Assembly: GCF_036088315.1 (NCBI RefSeq)
Contig: NZ_CP107996.1
Coordinates: forward strand, 5,996,001-6,060,000
Length of the DNA: 64,000 bases
Direction: 5' to 3'
Source: Streptomyces sp. NBC_00344
GTDB lineage: Bacteria; Actinomycetota; Actinomycetes; Streptomycetales; Streptomycetaceae
How positions within the stretch are numbered: position 1 is the first letter of the stretch; the number at the start of each line of letters is the position of its first letter. Positions 26,344-34,641 of the stretch are shown here, one piece after another. Position numbers and translations under genes: made by a program. The notes under the pieces were generated by a model. That model saw only the letters and a list, made by a program, of their open reading frames with translations, was not told the origin of the DNA and ran no database searches.

Positions 26344-27111
26344 GTGAACGACGGCGGTGAGCGGCAGTTCGGTCCGCTCGGCAAGGCCTTGGTCATCATC
26401 CCGACCTACAACGAGGCCGAGAACATCGAGCCGATCGTCGCCCGGCTGCGTGCCGCGGTGCCCGAAGCGGACATTCTCGTTGCCGACGACAACAGTCCGG
26501 ACGGCACCGGGAAGATCGCTGACGCGATCGCCGCCGCGGACCCCCAGGTCCAGGTGCTGCACCGGCAGGGCAAAGAGGGGCTGGGTGCTGCCTATCTGGC
26601 GGGCTTCCGCTGGGGCATCGAGCACGGCTACGGCGTGCTGGTGGAGATGGACGCCGACGGTTCCCACCAGCCCGAGGAACTCCCGCGGCTGCTCATCGCG
26701 CTGAAGGGCGCCGATCTGGTGCTCGGCTCCCGCTGGATGCCCGGCGGACGGGTCGTCAACTGGCCGAAGCACCGCGAGGTCCTCTCGCGCGGCGGCAGCA
26801 CCTATTCACGGCTGCTCCTCGGCGTGCCGATGCGGGACGTCACCGGCGGCTTCCGGGCCTTCCGCAAAGAGACCCTCGAAGAGCTCGGCATGGACGAGGT
26901 CGCCTCCCAGGGGTACTGCTTCCAGGTGGACCTCGCGCGCCGCGCCGTGGAAGCCGGCTGCCATGTCGTCGAAGTCCCGATCACCTTTGTCGAGCGGGAG
27001 ATCGGTGATTCCAAGATGAGCCGTGACATCGTCGTCGAGGCCCTGTGGCGGGTCACCGCCTGGGGTATCGGATCGCGGGCCTCCCGGCTGATGGGCCGCA
27101 GGCCTTCCTGA
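26344..27111 (+). CDS. ppm1: Polyprenol monophosphomannose synthase
   Basis: 255 residues, a GT2 glycosyltransferase. It has IIPTYNEAENI at the nucleotide site, ADDNSPDGT, and MDADGSHQPEEL with the DxD-type metal site, ending with a soluble C-terminus. It moves mannose from GDP-mannose to polyprenyl phosphate on the inner membrane face; the product feeds protein O-mannosylation and, in S. coelicolor, is needed for phage phiC31 infection. The apolipoprotein acyltransferase domain fused to it in mycobacteria is absent. GTG start with GAGGGG before it. fxsA follows 45 bases later. Confidence 0.92.
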   Translation: MNDGGERQFGPLGKALVIIPTYNEAENIEPIVARLRAAVPEADILVADDNSPDGTGKIADAIAAADPQVQVLHRQGKEGLGAAYLAGFRWGIEHGYGVLVEMDADGSHQPEELPRLLIALKGADLVLGSRWMPGGRVVNWPKHREVLSRGGSTYSRLLLGVPMRDVTGGFRAFRKETLEELGMDEVASQGYCFQVDLARRAVEAGCHVVEVPITFVEREIGDSKMSRDIVVEALWRVTAWGIGSRASRLMGRRPS

Positions 27112-27156
27112 CCGCCCAGGACGCCGCCCCCGCGCGTTGCCAGGCACACTGGGAGT

Positions 27157-27741
27157 ATGACGACCGGCACACCGCCCCCGACGGCACCCAGGCGCTCACG
27201 TGCGCGCACTCTCGTCCCGCTCGGTATCGCCGTATGGCTGGTGCTGGAGATCTGGCTGCTGATCGTGGTGGCGGAGGCCGCCGGCGGGCTCACCGTGCTC
27301 GCTCTGCTCATCGGCGGGGCCGTGCTGGGCGGCGCCGTCATCAAGCGGGCGGGGCGTCGCGCCTTCCGTAATCTGACGGCGACACTCCAGCAGAAGCAGG
27401 ACGGCGGACCCGCGGATGACCAGTCGGCACCTGACGACCGGGAAAGCGCGGGCAACGGCTTTCTGATGCTCGGCGGTCTGCTGATCATGCTGCCGGGTCT
27501 TGTCTCGGACGTGGTGGGGCTGATCTGCCTCGTACCGCCCGTCAGGTCGCTGCTGAGCCGTTACACCGAGCGGTCCCTCGAGCGCCGGATGAACGCGTCG
27601 GCGCCCGGCACTCTCGGCGATGCCTACCAGCAGGCCCGGATGCGGCGCCCGGACGGCAAGGTGGTGCAGGGCGAGGTCATCAAGGAGGAGCGGACCTCGC
27701 AGGCCGGGGACGAGGGCCCCCGCCCGCCGCTCGCTCCGTGA
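27157..27741 (+). CDS. fxsA: FxsA-family membrane protein
   Basis: 194 residues. Hydrophobic helices lie at about 18-38, 43-58 and 105-125, with the family pattern LEIWLLIVVAEAAGGLTVLALLIGGAVLGGAVIKRAG and GGLLIMLPGLVSDVVGLICLVPPVRSLL. The C-terminal third is hydrophilic. In E. coli FxsA lessens F-plasmid exclusion of phage T7; its normal role is unknown. It lies 45 bases downstream of ppm1 and is likely in the same transcript. A very strong terminator follows. Confidence 0.88.
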   Translation: MTTGTPPPTAPRRSRARTLVPLGIAVWLVLEIWLLIVVAEAAGGLTVLALLIGGAVLGGAVIKRAGRRAFRNLTATLQQKQDGGPADDQSAPDDRESAGNGFLMLGGLLIMLPGLVSDVVGLICLVPPVRSLLSRYTERSLERRMNASAPGTLGDAYQQARMRRPDGKVVQGEVIKEERTSQAGDEGPRPPLAP

Positions 27742-27765
27742 TGCCACAGCTGCCTCCGCTCCGGG

Positions 27766-27828
27766 GTGGCGCACGAAGAAGCCGCGGTCGCACACGAGCA
27801 GCCGCGGGTGGCACAGAAGAAGCCGCGG
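27766..27828. repeat. Three tandem imperfect 21-22-bp repeats
   Basis: Three units (27766-27787, 27787-27807, 27808-27828) share a pattern of GTGGCACACGAAGAAGCCGC type with few changes, ending in CGCGG. The last unit runs into the left arm of the terminator hairpin, so the array and the hairpin appear to have grown from the same core. Confidence 0.7.
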
Positions 27829-27868
27829 GTCCGCGGCACACCCTGAAGTGTGCCGCGGACCCGCGGCT
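27821..27868. terminator. 21-bp perfect hairpin between fxsA and rbpA
   Basis: The arms 27821-27841 and 27848-27868 are perfectly complementary over 21 bp around a 6-base loop (CCTGAA). On the plus strand TTGTT follows. It separates the convergent fxsA and rbpA genes and should end both transcripts. Confidence 0.92.
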
Positions 27869-27899
27869 CTTGTTCGTGCGGTACGCGAACGCCTGAGCG

Positions 27900-28274
27900 T
27901 TACGCGGACTTGCGGCTGTCCCGCGGATGCACGGCAATGTTCATGGCACCGGAGCGAAGGACGGCCAGCCTCTCGGCCAGCACCTCCTCGAGCTCCTCGC
28001 GGGTGCGTCGTTCCATGAGCATGTCCCAGTGCGTGCGCGCAGGCTTGCCCTTCTTCTCCTCAGGGCCGTCCCCGTCTACCAGGAGTGCTTGGGCGCCGCA
28101 CGCCTTGCACTCCCACTCCGGCGGAATGTCCGCCTCCACAGAGAACGGCATCTCGAAGCGATGTCCGTTCTCGCATGCGTACTCCACCGCCTGGCGCGGG
28201 GCCAGGTCGATGCCGCGGTCGGTCTCGTAGCTGGTCACCACGAGGCGCGTACCGCGAAGAGCTCGCTCACTCAT
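27900..28274 (-). CDS. rbpA: RNA polymerase-binding protein RbpA
   Basis: 124 residues. The zinc-binding residues Cys34, His38, Cys56 and Cys59 are at the same positions as in S. coelicolor RbpA. The C-terminal sigma-interaction domain (about 72-115, THWDMLMERRTREELEEVLAERLAVLR) is intact. RbpA binds the principal sigma factor HrdB and RNA polymerase, helps open promoters and supports growth and rifampicin tolerance. A perfect sigma-R promoter lies 62-87 bases upstream of the start. Confidence 0.97.
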   Translation of the reverse strand: MSERALRGTRLVVTSYETDRGIDLAPRQAVEYACENGHRFEMPFSVEADIPPEWECKACGAQALLVDGDGPEEKKGKPARTHWDMLMERRTREELEEVLAERLAVLRSGAMNIAVHPRDSRKSA

Positions 28275-28578
28275 GAATCGTGCCTCCCGGGCTTGTCGCC
28301 CACAGGACAGGTGTCGCTGTCGTCGTCATCCGGTCAACGTCCGGTCGGCGGTAAAGATTCCCGTTGCGGGTCAAGCGCCTGCTACTCGCCCGCCACCGCC
28401 ATCGGTGGAAGCGCTGCGCGCCGCTGCCTTCCGTCGTGCCGCCCCTTGTTGTACCCACCAGTGCCCTGTTTGTCACATCTGCCTAAAGATGTCACCCTGC
28501 GTCTTCATTTCCTGATCGCGCAGTAACGGTCCGCCTGGTAAGCCAAAGGCGTACACTACCGGCCTTTCACTTCAGCAC
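28275..28578. other. 304-bp upstream region of rbpA
   Basis: Non-coding. It holds the sigma-R promoter and, further up, an inverted repeat ACATCT-N6-AGATGT (28475-28492) that could be a second control site or promoter element for rbpA. No protein frame with the right codon bias was seen. The MFS gene upstream ends with TAG at 28579. Confidence 0.6.
28336..28361 (-). promoter_or_regulatory. Sigma-R promoter of rbpA
   Basis: On the minus strand GGAAT (28361-28357) and GTT (28338-28336) are separated by exactly 18 bases, the SigR consensus GGAAT-N18-GTT. SigR is the thiol-oxidative stress sigma factor, and rbpA is a known SigR target. Confidence 0.9.
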
Positions 28579-29928
28579 CTAAATCCGGTCGGGTACCGCG
28601 TTTCCCGCCGCTGTCACGGCGTCCTTGACGGGTACCCGCGCCAGCAGGAGGAAACCCAGTACGAAGAAGATCACCAGCGAGGCGATGGCATCCCTGTAAT
28701 CCCCGGTCAGCTGGTACGCGAGCCCGAAGATCAGCGGCCCGAGCCAGCTGAGCCCGCGGTCGCTCATCTCGTAGGCGGAGAAGTACTCGGCCTCCTTGCC
28801 GGGCGGCACCAGATGCGAGAACAGCGAACGGGAGAGCGCCTGGCTGCCGCCGAGCACCGTGCCGATCGCCGCGGCCAGCAGGAAGAACAAGAACGGCCTG
28901 CCGGGCGGCAGGAAGTACCCCACGCAGAGGATCAGCGTCCACACCGCGAGCGAACCGAGAACCGTCCGCTTCGCGCCGTGGGTCCGCGCCAGCCGGCCCA
29001 TGCCGAGCGCGCCCGCCACCGCCAGTACCTGCACCAGGAGAATCGCCGTGATCAGCGTGGTCTGGCCGAGGCCCAGCTCCTCGGAACCGTACACGGAGGC
29101 CTGTGAAATCACCGTCTGGATACCGTCGTTGTAGACCAGGTAAGCCAGCAGGAAGGACAGCGTCAGCGGATAGCGGCGCATGTCCCGCAGGGTTGCCATG
29201 AGCTGCCGCCACCCCGCACCGACGGCGCCGCGCCCGCCGCCGGCCGCGACCCGCCGGTCACGCAGCCGCCTCAGCGGTATCACGGTGAAGGCGCCCCACC
29301 ACACCCCGGCCGACGCCAGACAGATGCGTACGGCGGTCGATTGCGACACTCCGAAGCTGTCGTGGCCGGTGTACAGCACCAGATTCAGTACGAGGACGAA
29401 GGCGCCGGCGGTGTAGCCGAAGGCCCAGCCACGCGAGGAGACGGTGTCGCGCTCGCCGGGTTCGGCGATCTGCGGCAGATAGGCGTTATAGAGGACCATC
29501 GAGACGGCCAGCGCCGAGTTCGCCACGATCAGCAGCAGGGCGCCCAGCAGGTAGCGGTCGCCGTTCAGGAAGAACATGCCGGCGGTGGCGGCGGCGCCGA
29601 TGTACGCGGAGGCCGCGAGCAGCGGCTTCTTCCGTCCCGTCCGGTCGGCGGCGGCGCCCACCAGCGGCATCACCACCACAGCGGCCACCACGGACGCGGA
29701 GACCGAGTAGGCGAAGACCGAACCCGCGCGCAGCGGGATGCCCAGAGGATGGACGAAGCCCCCGGCGTCGGCTGCGGACTTCGCCACCGAGGTCAGATAG
29801 GGCCCGAGAAAGACCGTGAGCACACTTGTCGAGTAGACGGAGCAGGCGAAGTCGTAGAAGTACCAGCCGTGCTGCTCGCGCCTGCGGTCGGCCGCACCGG
29901 CCGCCCGTTCCGCCGTTCCAGCGCTCAA
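28579..29928 (-). CDS. UMF1 (Atg22-like) family MFS transporter
   Basis: 449 residues with twelve predicted helices. WYFYDFACSVYSTSVLTVFLGPYL near the N-terminus and ADRTGRKKPLL are typical of the UMF1/Atg22 group; in yeast Atg22 exports amino acids from the vacuole, and the bacterial substrates are unknown. The TTG start is chosen because AGGGGG lies 6 bases before it and it overlaps the stop of the GDPD gene (TTGA), giving coupled translation. Third gene of a three-gene run with GDPD and YczE. Confidence 0.87.
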   Translation of the reverse strand: MSAGTAERAAGAADRRREQHGWYFYDFACSVYSTSVLTVFLGPYLTSVAKSAADAGGFVHPLGIPLRAGSVFAYSVSASVVAAVVVMPLVGAAADRTGRKKPLLAASAYIGAAATAGMFFLNGDRYLLGALLLIVANSALAVSMVLYNAYLPQIAEPGERDTVSSRGWAFGYTAGAFVLVLNLVLYTGHDSFGVSQSTAVRICLASAGVWWGAFTVIPLRRLRDRRVAAGGGRGAVGAGWRQLMATLRDMRRYPLTLSFLLAYLVYNDGIQTVISQASVYGSEELGLGQTTLITAILLVQVLAVAGALGMGRLARTHGAKRTVLGSLAVWTLILCVGYFLPPGRPFLFFLLAAAIGTVLGGSQALSRSLFSHLVPPGKEAEYFSAYEMSDRGLSWLGPLIFGLAYQLTGDYRDAIASLVIFFVLGFLLLARVPVKDAVTAAGNAVPDRI

Positions 29929-30710
29929 CCCGTGCCCCCTGATCGTCGGTTCCACGCCCCCCGCTCGGTGAGAACCGTGCGCAGCGACTCGAGATGATCG
30001 GTCATGATGCCATCCACGCCCAGGTCGAGCAGGGCGGTCATGCGGGCGGGATCGTTGACCGTCCAGACATGCACCTGGAGCCCCAGGGTGTGAGCGGTGC
30101 GCACAAAGCGGCGGTCCACCACTCTGACCCGGCCGTGGAACTCGGGAACCTGGGCGCACACAGCGCTTTCGCGCAGAGCGGCCGGGACCCCGTACGAGCG
30201 CAGCCGCAGTGCCAGCACACCTCGCATGCCGTACGAGGTCGCGAGCCGCGGACCGCCGATGCGCTGCGCCCGGGCAACCCGTCGCTCGGAGAACGAGCCG
30301 ATGCACACCCGGTCCCAGGCACCGGTTCTGCGGATCAGGCCGATCAGCGGGACAAGGGCGGACTCCGCCTTGACGTCGATGTTCCAGCGGGCCCCGGGAA
30401 ACTCCTCGAGCAGTTCGTCGAAGAGCGGCAGGGGCCTGGCACCAGCCACCCGTGCACGCCGCACCTCGCGCCAGGGAAGATCCGCTATCCGGCCGCGGGC
30501 GTCCGTCACGCGGTCCAGCGTCGCGTCGTGAAAGGCGACGAGCCGGCCGTCCGAGGTGGTGTGCACATCGGTCTCGAAGTACCGGTATCCGGCATCGGCC
30601 GCCCGCGCGAAGGCGGCGCTGGTGTTCTCGATGCCGTCGGCCGCGCCGCCGCGGTGGGCGAACGGTATCGGGCCTGCGTGATCAAGAAAGGGGTGGCGGG
30701 TACGGGTCAC
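29925..30710 (-). CDS. Glycerophosphodiester phosphodiesterase
   Basis: 261 residues of the GDPD family, which releases glycerol 3-phosphate from glycerophosphodiesters. Active-site motifs AHRGGAADGIENT and FETDVHTTSDGRLVAFHD hold the catalytic His and the calcium-binding Glu/Asp; the C-terminal WTVNDPARMTALLDLGVDGIMTD is also typical. No signal peptide, so it is cytoplasmic. The GTG at 30710 overlaps the stop of the YczE gene (GTGA); the three genes form one translationally coupled unit. The glycerol kinase 20 kb away could use the product. Confidence 0.92.
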   Translation of the reverse strand: MTRTRHPFLDHAGPIPFAHRGGAADGIENTSAAFARAADAGYRYFETDVHTTSDGRLVAFHDATLDRVTDARGRIADLPWREVRRARVAGARPLPLFDELLEEFPGARWNIDVKAESALVPLIGLIRRTGAWDRVCIGSFSERRVARAQRIGGPRLATSYGMRGVLALRLRSYGVPAALRESAVCAQVPEFHGRVRVVDRRFVRTAHTLGLQVHVWTVNDPARMTALLDLGVDGIMTDHLESLRTVLTERGAWNRRSGGTG

Positions 30711-31414
30711 TCGGGCAGTATGGCCCGCTCGGGTGCCCGGACGACGACCGAGGCCACGCTGACCTGCGGCCGGCCGGTGAACAGGCGCAGCGAAAGCTGG
30801 ACCAGCGGTCCGATGGCCAGTCCGTAGGTGATCGTGCCCACACCGGCGGTGCCGCCCAGGGCGAAGCCGGCCGCGACGACCATGATCTCGATGGCGGTGC
30901 GCACCCACCGGATCGGTCGGCCGGTCATCCGGTGCAGTCCCGTCATCAGCCCGTCCCGCGGCCCGGGGCCCAGGCGCGCGGAGATGTAGAGCCCGGTGGC
31001 CACTCCGTTCAGCAACACCCCCGCGGCCATCAGCGGGATCCGGGCGGTCAGTCCGTGGATGCCGGGCATCAGCCCGAGGGTCGCGTCCATGGCGGCGCCT
31101 ACCACGAAGACATTGGAGACGGTGCCGAGTCCGGGGCGCTGCCGCAGCGGGATCCACAACAGCAGCACCGCGGCGCCGACGATGACGGAGACCGTCCCGA
31201 TGGTCAGCCCCGTCAGCTCGGCCAGCCCCTGGTGCAGAACCCCCCAGGGTTCGAGTCCGAGCCCCGCGCACACCAGCAGGGCGGAACTCATCCCGTACAG
31301 AGCCAGGCCGGCGTACAGCTGAAGCAGTCGGCGAGTGAGTGTCCCGGACAAGTCGGCTCCCGCGGTGAAAGGGAAAACTGGCAGCAGCGGGCTGGCAGCG
31401 GTGGACTGATGCAT
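30707..31414 (-). CDS. YczE-like integral membrane protein
   Basis: 235 residues with five or six hydrophobic helices of the YczE/YitT type (LYGMSSALLVCAGLGLEPWGVLHQGLAELTG; GLGTVSNVFVVGAAMDATLGL; GPGPRDGLMTGL). Family members are divergent from MocR regulators in many actinobacteria and bacilli; their cargo is unknown. The start MHQSTAASPLL is preferred over the upstream Met because homology begins near residue 15 and the upstream part is unlike any membrane protein start. It shares its promoter region with the MocR gene. Confidence 0.85.
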   Translation of the reverse strand: MHQSTAASPLLPVFPFTAGADLSGTLTRRLLQLYAGLALYGMSSALLVCAGLGLEPWGVLHQGLAELTGLTIGTVSVIVGAAVLLLWIPLRQRPGLGTVSNVFVVGAAMDATLGLMPGIHGLTARIPLMAAGVLLNGVATGLYISARLGPGPRDGLMTGLHRMTGRPIRWVRTAIEIMVVAAGFALGGTAGVGTITYGLAIGPLVQLSLRLFTGRPQVSVASVVVRAPERAILPE

Positions 31415-31472
31415 GACACCCTGTGGCTTGTAATCTCCTGACGGACAGGGCCAATATCCGAAAGGTGGACTG
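31400..31472. promoter_or_regulatory. Repeated GGTGGACTG boxes flanking the MocR/YczE divergent promoter
   Basis: The 9-mer GGTGGACTG occurs at 31400-31408 (inside the start of the YczE gene) and again at 31464-31472, just before the MocR ATG, in the same direction and 64 bases apart. MocR proteins often bind direct repeats, so these are possible sites. Nine bases can also recur by chance. Confidence 0.35.
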
Positions 31473-31478
31473 GGTTTC

Positions 31479-32978
31479 ATGGCGCAGTGGACTTCAGCGG
31501 TCGGTGCCGCTCAGCTGGCCCGGCAGCTCAGCACCCAGCAGACCCGGCCCGCAGGGCCCGGCACCCGGAAGCCTCCGGCCTACCGGGCACTGGCCGACGG
31601 CATCAGACTGCTGGTCCTCGAGGGCCGGGTGCCGGTGGCGGCCCGGCTGCCCGCCGAGCGTGAACTCGCGGTGGCGCTGGTGGTGAGCCGCACCACGGTG
31701 GCCACCGCCTACGAGACGCTGCGGGCCGAGGGCTTCCTGGAATCACGCAGGGGAGCGGGCAGCTGGACCGCGGTGCCTGCGGGCAACCCGCTGCCGGCCC
31801 GCGGTCTGGAGCCACTGCCGCCGGAAGCCCTCGGATCGGTGATCGACCTCGGCACCGCTTCGCTGCCCGCGCCCGAGCCGTGGCTCACCCGTGCGGTGCA
31901 GGGGGCGCTGGAGGAACTGGCCCCCTACGCCCACACACACGGCGACTATCCGGCCGGACTGCCCGCACTGCGGCAGATGCTCGCCGACCGCTACAGCGAG
32001 CGCGGCATTCCGACCATGCCGGAACAGATCATGGTCACCACCGGTGCGATGGGTGCCATGGACGCCATCTGTCATCTGTTCGCGGGCCGGGGCGAGCGCA
32101 TCGCCGTCGAATCCCCCTCGTACGCCAACATCCTGCAGCTGATGCGGGAGGCCGGCGCCCGGCTGGTGCCCGTGGCGATGGCCGAGGGGCTCAGCGGCTG
32201 GGACATCGGCCGATGGCGGCAGGTGCTGCGCGATGCCGCGCCGAGGATGGCCTATGTCGTGGCGGATTTCCACAATCCCACCGGGGCGCTGGCCGACGAG
32301 GAACAGCGGCGCGGGCTGGTGGACGCGGCACGTTCGGCAGGCGCCGTGCTGGTCGTCGACGAGACCATGTCCGAACTGCTGCTGGATCCCGGCATCCGGA
32401 TGCCACGCCCCGTGTGCTCCTTCGATCCGGCGGGCAGCACGGTGCTGACCGTCGGATCGGCGAGCAAGGCCTTCTGGGCCGGCATGCGGATCGGGTGGGT
32501 GCGGGCGGCCCCGGATGTCATCCGCAGTCTGGTGGCGGCGCGCGCCTATGCCGACCTGGGCACCCCGGTGCTCGAACAGCTTGCGGTCAACTGGCTGATG
32601 AGCACCGGGGGGTGGGAGGACGCCGTGAGTATCCGCAGGGAGCAGGCGCGAGACAACCGTGACGCACTGGTCACCGCGGTACGCCGGGAACTGCCCGGCT
32701 GGGAGTTCGAGGTTCCGCACGGCGGACTGACGCTCTGGGTGCGGACCGGAGGGCTATCGGGATCGCGGCTCGCCGAGGTCGGCGAGCGGGTCGGCGTACG
32801 GGTTCCCTCAGGGCCGCGGTTCGGGGTCGACGGGGCGTTCGAAGGGTATGTGCGGCTCCCCTTCACGGTGGGCGGTCCGGTGGCGGACGAGGCCGCGCTG
32901 CGGCTCGCGGCGGCCGCACGGCTCGTCGGGACCGGCGCGAGCACCGGCACGGAGGCCCCTCGGACGTTCGTCGCCTGA
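31479..32978 (+). CDS. MocR-family regulator (GntR HTH fused to aminotransferase)
   Basis: 499 residues. The N-terminal winged helix is GntR-like (YRALADGIRLLVLEGRVPVAARLPAERELAVALVVSRTTVATAYETLRAEG); residues about 130-490 are a fold-type I aminotransferase domain with VTTGAMGAMDAICHLF and the PLP-binding Lys in VGSASKAFWAGMRIGW. Such proteins sense PLP or amino acids and control a neighbour. The divergent YczE-GDPD-UMF1 run is the likely target, as in the YczR/YczE pairs elsewhere. The stop is 6 bases from that of the convergent ATPase gene. Confidence 0.92.
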   Translation: MAQWTSAVGAAQLARQLSTQQTRPAGPGTRKPPAYRALADGIRLLVLEGRVPVAARLPAERELAVALVVSRTTVATAYETLRAEGFLESRRGAGSWTAVPAGNPLPARGLEPLPPEALGSVIDLGTASLPAPEPWLTRAVQGALEELAPYAHTHGDYPAGLPALRQMLADRYSERGIPTMPEQIMVTTGAMGAMDAICHLFAGRGERIAVESPSYANILQLMREAGARLVPVAMAEGLSGWDIGRWRQVLRDAAPRMAYVVADFHNPTGALADEEQRRGLVDAARSAGAVLVVDETMSELLLDPGIRMPRPVCSFDPAGSTVLTVGSASKAFWAGMRIGWVRAAPDVIRSLVAARAYADLGTPVLEQLAVNWLMSTGGWEDAVSIRREQARDNRDALVTAVRRELPGWEFEVPHGGLTLWVRTGGLSGSRLAEVGERVGVRVPSGPRFGVDGAFEGYVRLPFTVGGPVADEAALRLAAAARLVGTGASTGTEAPRTFVA

Positions 32979-32984
32979 CCGGGG

Positions 32985-34604
32985 TCAGCCCTCGGCGGGT
33001 ACCGGACCGGCCGCGGCCTCCACGGGGGCCGGTGCCGCATCGGCCGGGCCGGACGCCTCCTGCTTCTTCTCCATGGGGACCGGTGCCGCGTCCGCCTGCT
33101 CAGGGGCCCCGGGGACGAGGGCGAGGACGGCCCTGCGGTGCGCCTCGGTGGTGGCGTCGTCGTACGGGTCGGGGGTGGCCGGCACCTGCAGCCTGAGCAC
33201 GGGTCCCGATCCGAGCCGCGCGTAGCCCCTGCCCGGCGGGGTGCCGGGGGTCGGCGTGGTGTGGGGCGGGATGCCGAGCACGGTTTCGGCCTGATGGCAG
33301 GTCGCGGGCCCGAGCACGACGCGGGCGCGGGTGTGCTGACGGATGGTCTCGCCGATGGCGCCGACCGTGTCGAACTGCTCGGCGACCACGACGGTGACAT
33401 GGGCGGTTCTGCCGTGCCGCAGCGGGATCTGCAGCAGGTCCTGGGGGTCGGTGCGGCCCTCGGCCGCCGCGAGATGTCCGAGAGCGCTCGGCCGGTCGAG
33501 CAGAATCCACAACGGGCGTCTCACGTCCTCGGGTGAGGGATGCCCGGACTGCCTGGCGCGGTTGGTCACGGTCAGCCGCCGCTCGGTTTCGTGCGCGGCC
33601 CATTCGAGGGTGGCCAGCGCGCCGGCGAGGCCGCACTCGACTGCGAGCACGCCGGGCCGCCCGCTGAGACAGGCGTACTCACCGGTCCCGCCACCCTCGA
33701 CGATCACCACATCGCCGTGCCGCAGGGTCTGGAGCGCGATCGAGCGGAGCAGCGTGGTGGTTCCGCTGCCCGGTGCGCCGACGACGAGCAGATGCGGTTC
33801 GGTCGACCGTGAGCCGGTCCGCCACACGACGGGGGAGGCGTCACGGGTCTCCTCGCCCTCCTGGACCGGAACGGTGCGCTGCACCACGCCGTCGTCCGTG
33901 AAGCCGAGGACGGTCTCTCCCGGGGCGGTGACGAAGGGCTGCGCCGCGATCGAGGTGGGGAGGGCGGGCAGCACGCTCATGGTGAGCGTGTTTCCTTCCT
34001 CGTCCCAGTCGAACAGATACTCACGACCGCGACCGGACTTGGTCTCCAGCAACTGTTCGATCCGGGCACGGCAGGAGGCCTCCCCGTCCGTGAAGTACGC
34101 GGGGTACTTCACCTGGAGCTCGGTCAGCCGCCCGTCCTCGTCGAACTCGTAGTCACTGAACGTGTGGTCCCACTCGCCTCCGTGGGTGAAGAGCGGAGCG
34201 GGGTCCTCGGGTACGGAGAAGTACGGCATCAGGGCCTCGTAGAGAGCCTGGAGCCTGGCTGTCTCCGCTTCGTCGGGCCCGGTCGGCACCGCTGGGCGTT
34301 CATGGCCTTTCCAGGCGGCCGCGGCCATCACCGTGATCAGGGCGAGCAACGGACCGTAGGGGATGAGGGCGACCACCAGAATGCAGGCCGCGACGAGGAA
34401 CAGCGCGGGACCGCGCCGGTCCTTGGGCGTCGCGGCCCATCGCCGGCCCACGGCCGAGGCCAGCCTGCGCAGGCCCCGGCCGACGGTGATCAGCGGGTGG
34501 AGGACATCGGTGGCGCTGTCGGCGGCCGTCCGCGCGACCTCGCGGCTGCGGGTGATCGATGCGCTGCTGCTGCTCAGAATGCGAGGAAGCGGTCGCCGGG
34601 CCAC
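32985..34604 (-). CDS. TraB/FtsK-like membrane ATPase with altered Walker A
   Basis: 539 residues. Two adjacent hydrophobic segments (about 68-100, LFLVAACILVVALIPYGPLLALITVMAAAAW) anchor it; the C-terminal two thirds is an FtsK/TraB-like motor domain with Walker B RRPLWILLDRP. The P-loop reads GAPGSGTTTLLRS: Thr282 replaces the invariant Lys, so ATP binding may be changed or lost. GGGTGEYACLSGRPGVLAVECGL follows. The Pro/Ala-rich tail is disordered. A 64-residue membrane protein starts just upstream, an arrangement like the tra-spd pairs of Streptomyces conjugative plasmids, but nothing else plasmid-like is near. The role is not known. Confidence 0.75.
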   Translation of the reverse strand: MARRPLPRILSSSSASITRSREVARTAADSATDVLHPLITVGRGLRRLASAVGRRWAATPKDRRGPALFLVAACILVVALIPYGPLLALITVMAAAAWKGHERPAVPTGPDEAETARLQALYEALMPYFSVPEDPAPLFTHGGEWDHTFSDYEFDEDGRLTELQVKYPAYFTDGEASCRARIEQLLETKSGRGREYLFDWDEEGNTLTMSVLPALPTSIAAQPFVTAPGETVLGFTDDGVVQRTVPVQEGEETRDASPVVWRTGSRSTEPHLLVVGAPGSGTTTLLRSIALQTLRHGDVVIVEGGGTGEYACLSGRPGVLAVECGLAGALATLEWAAHETERRLTVTNRARQSGHPSPEDVRRPLWILLDRPSALGHLAAAEGRTDPQDLLQIPLRHGRTAHVTVVVAEQFDTVGAIGETIRQHTRARVVLGPATCHQAETVLGIPPHTTPTPGTPPGRGYARLGSGPVLRLQVPATPDPYDDATTEAHRRAVLALVPGAPEQADAAPVPMEKKQEASGPADAAPAPVEAAAGPVPAEG

Positions 34605-34641
34605 ATCTGTCTCCTGGGGTGGTGTGGGCGGTTACTGAGGG

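Noticed and set aside
27766..27828. CRISPR-like array
   Set aside because: The units touch each other without spacers and there are only three; it is a simple tandem repeat.
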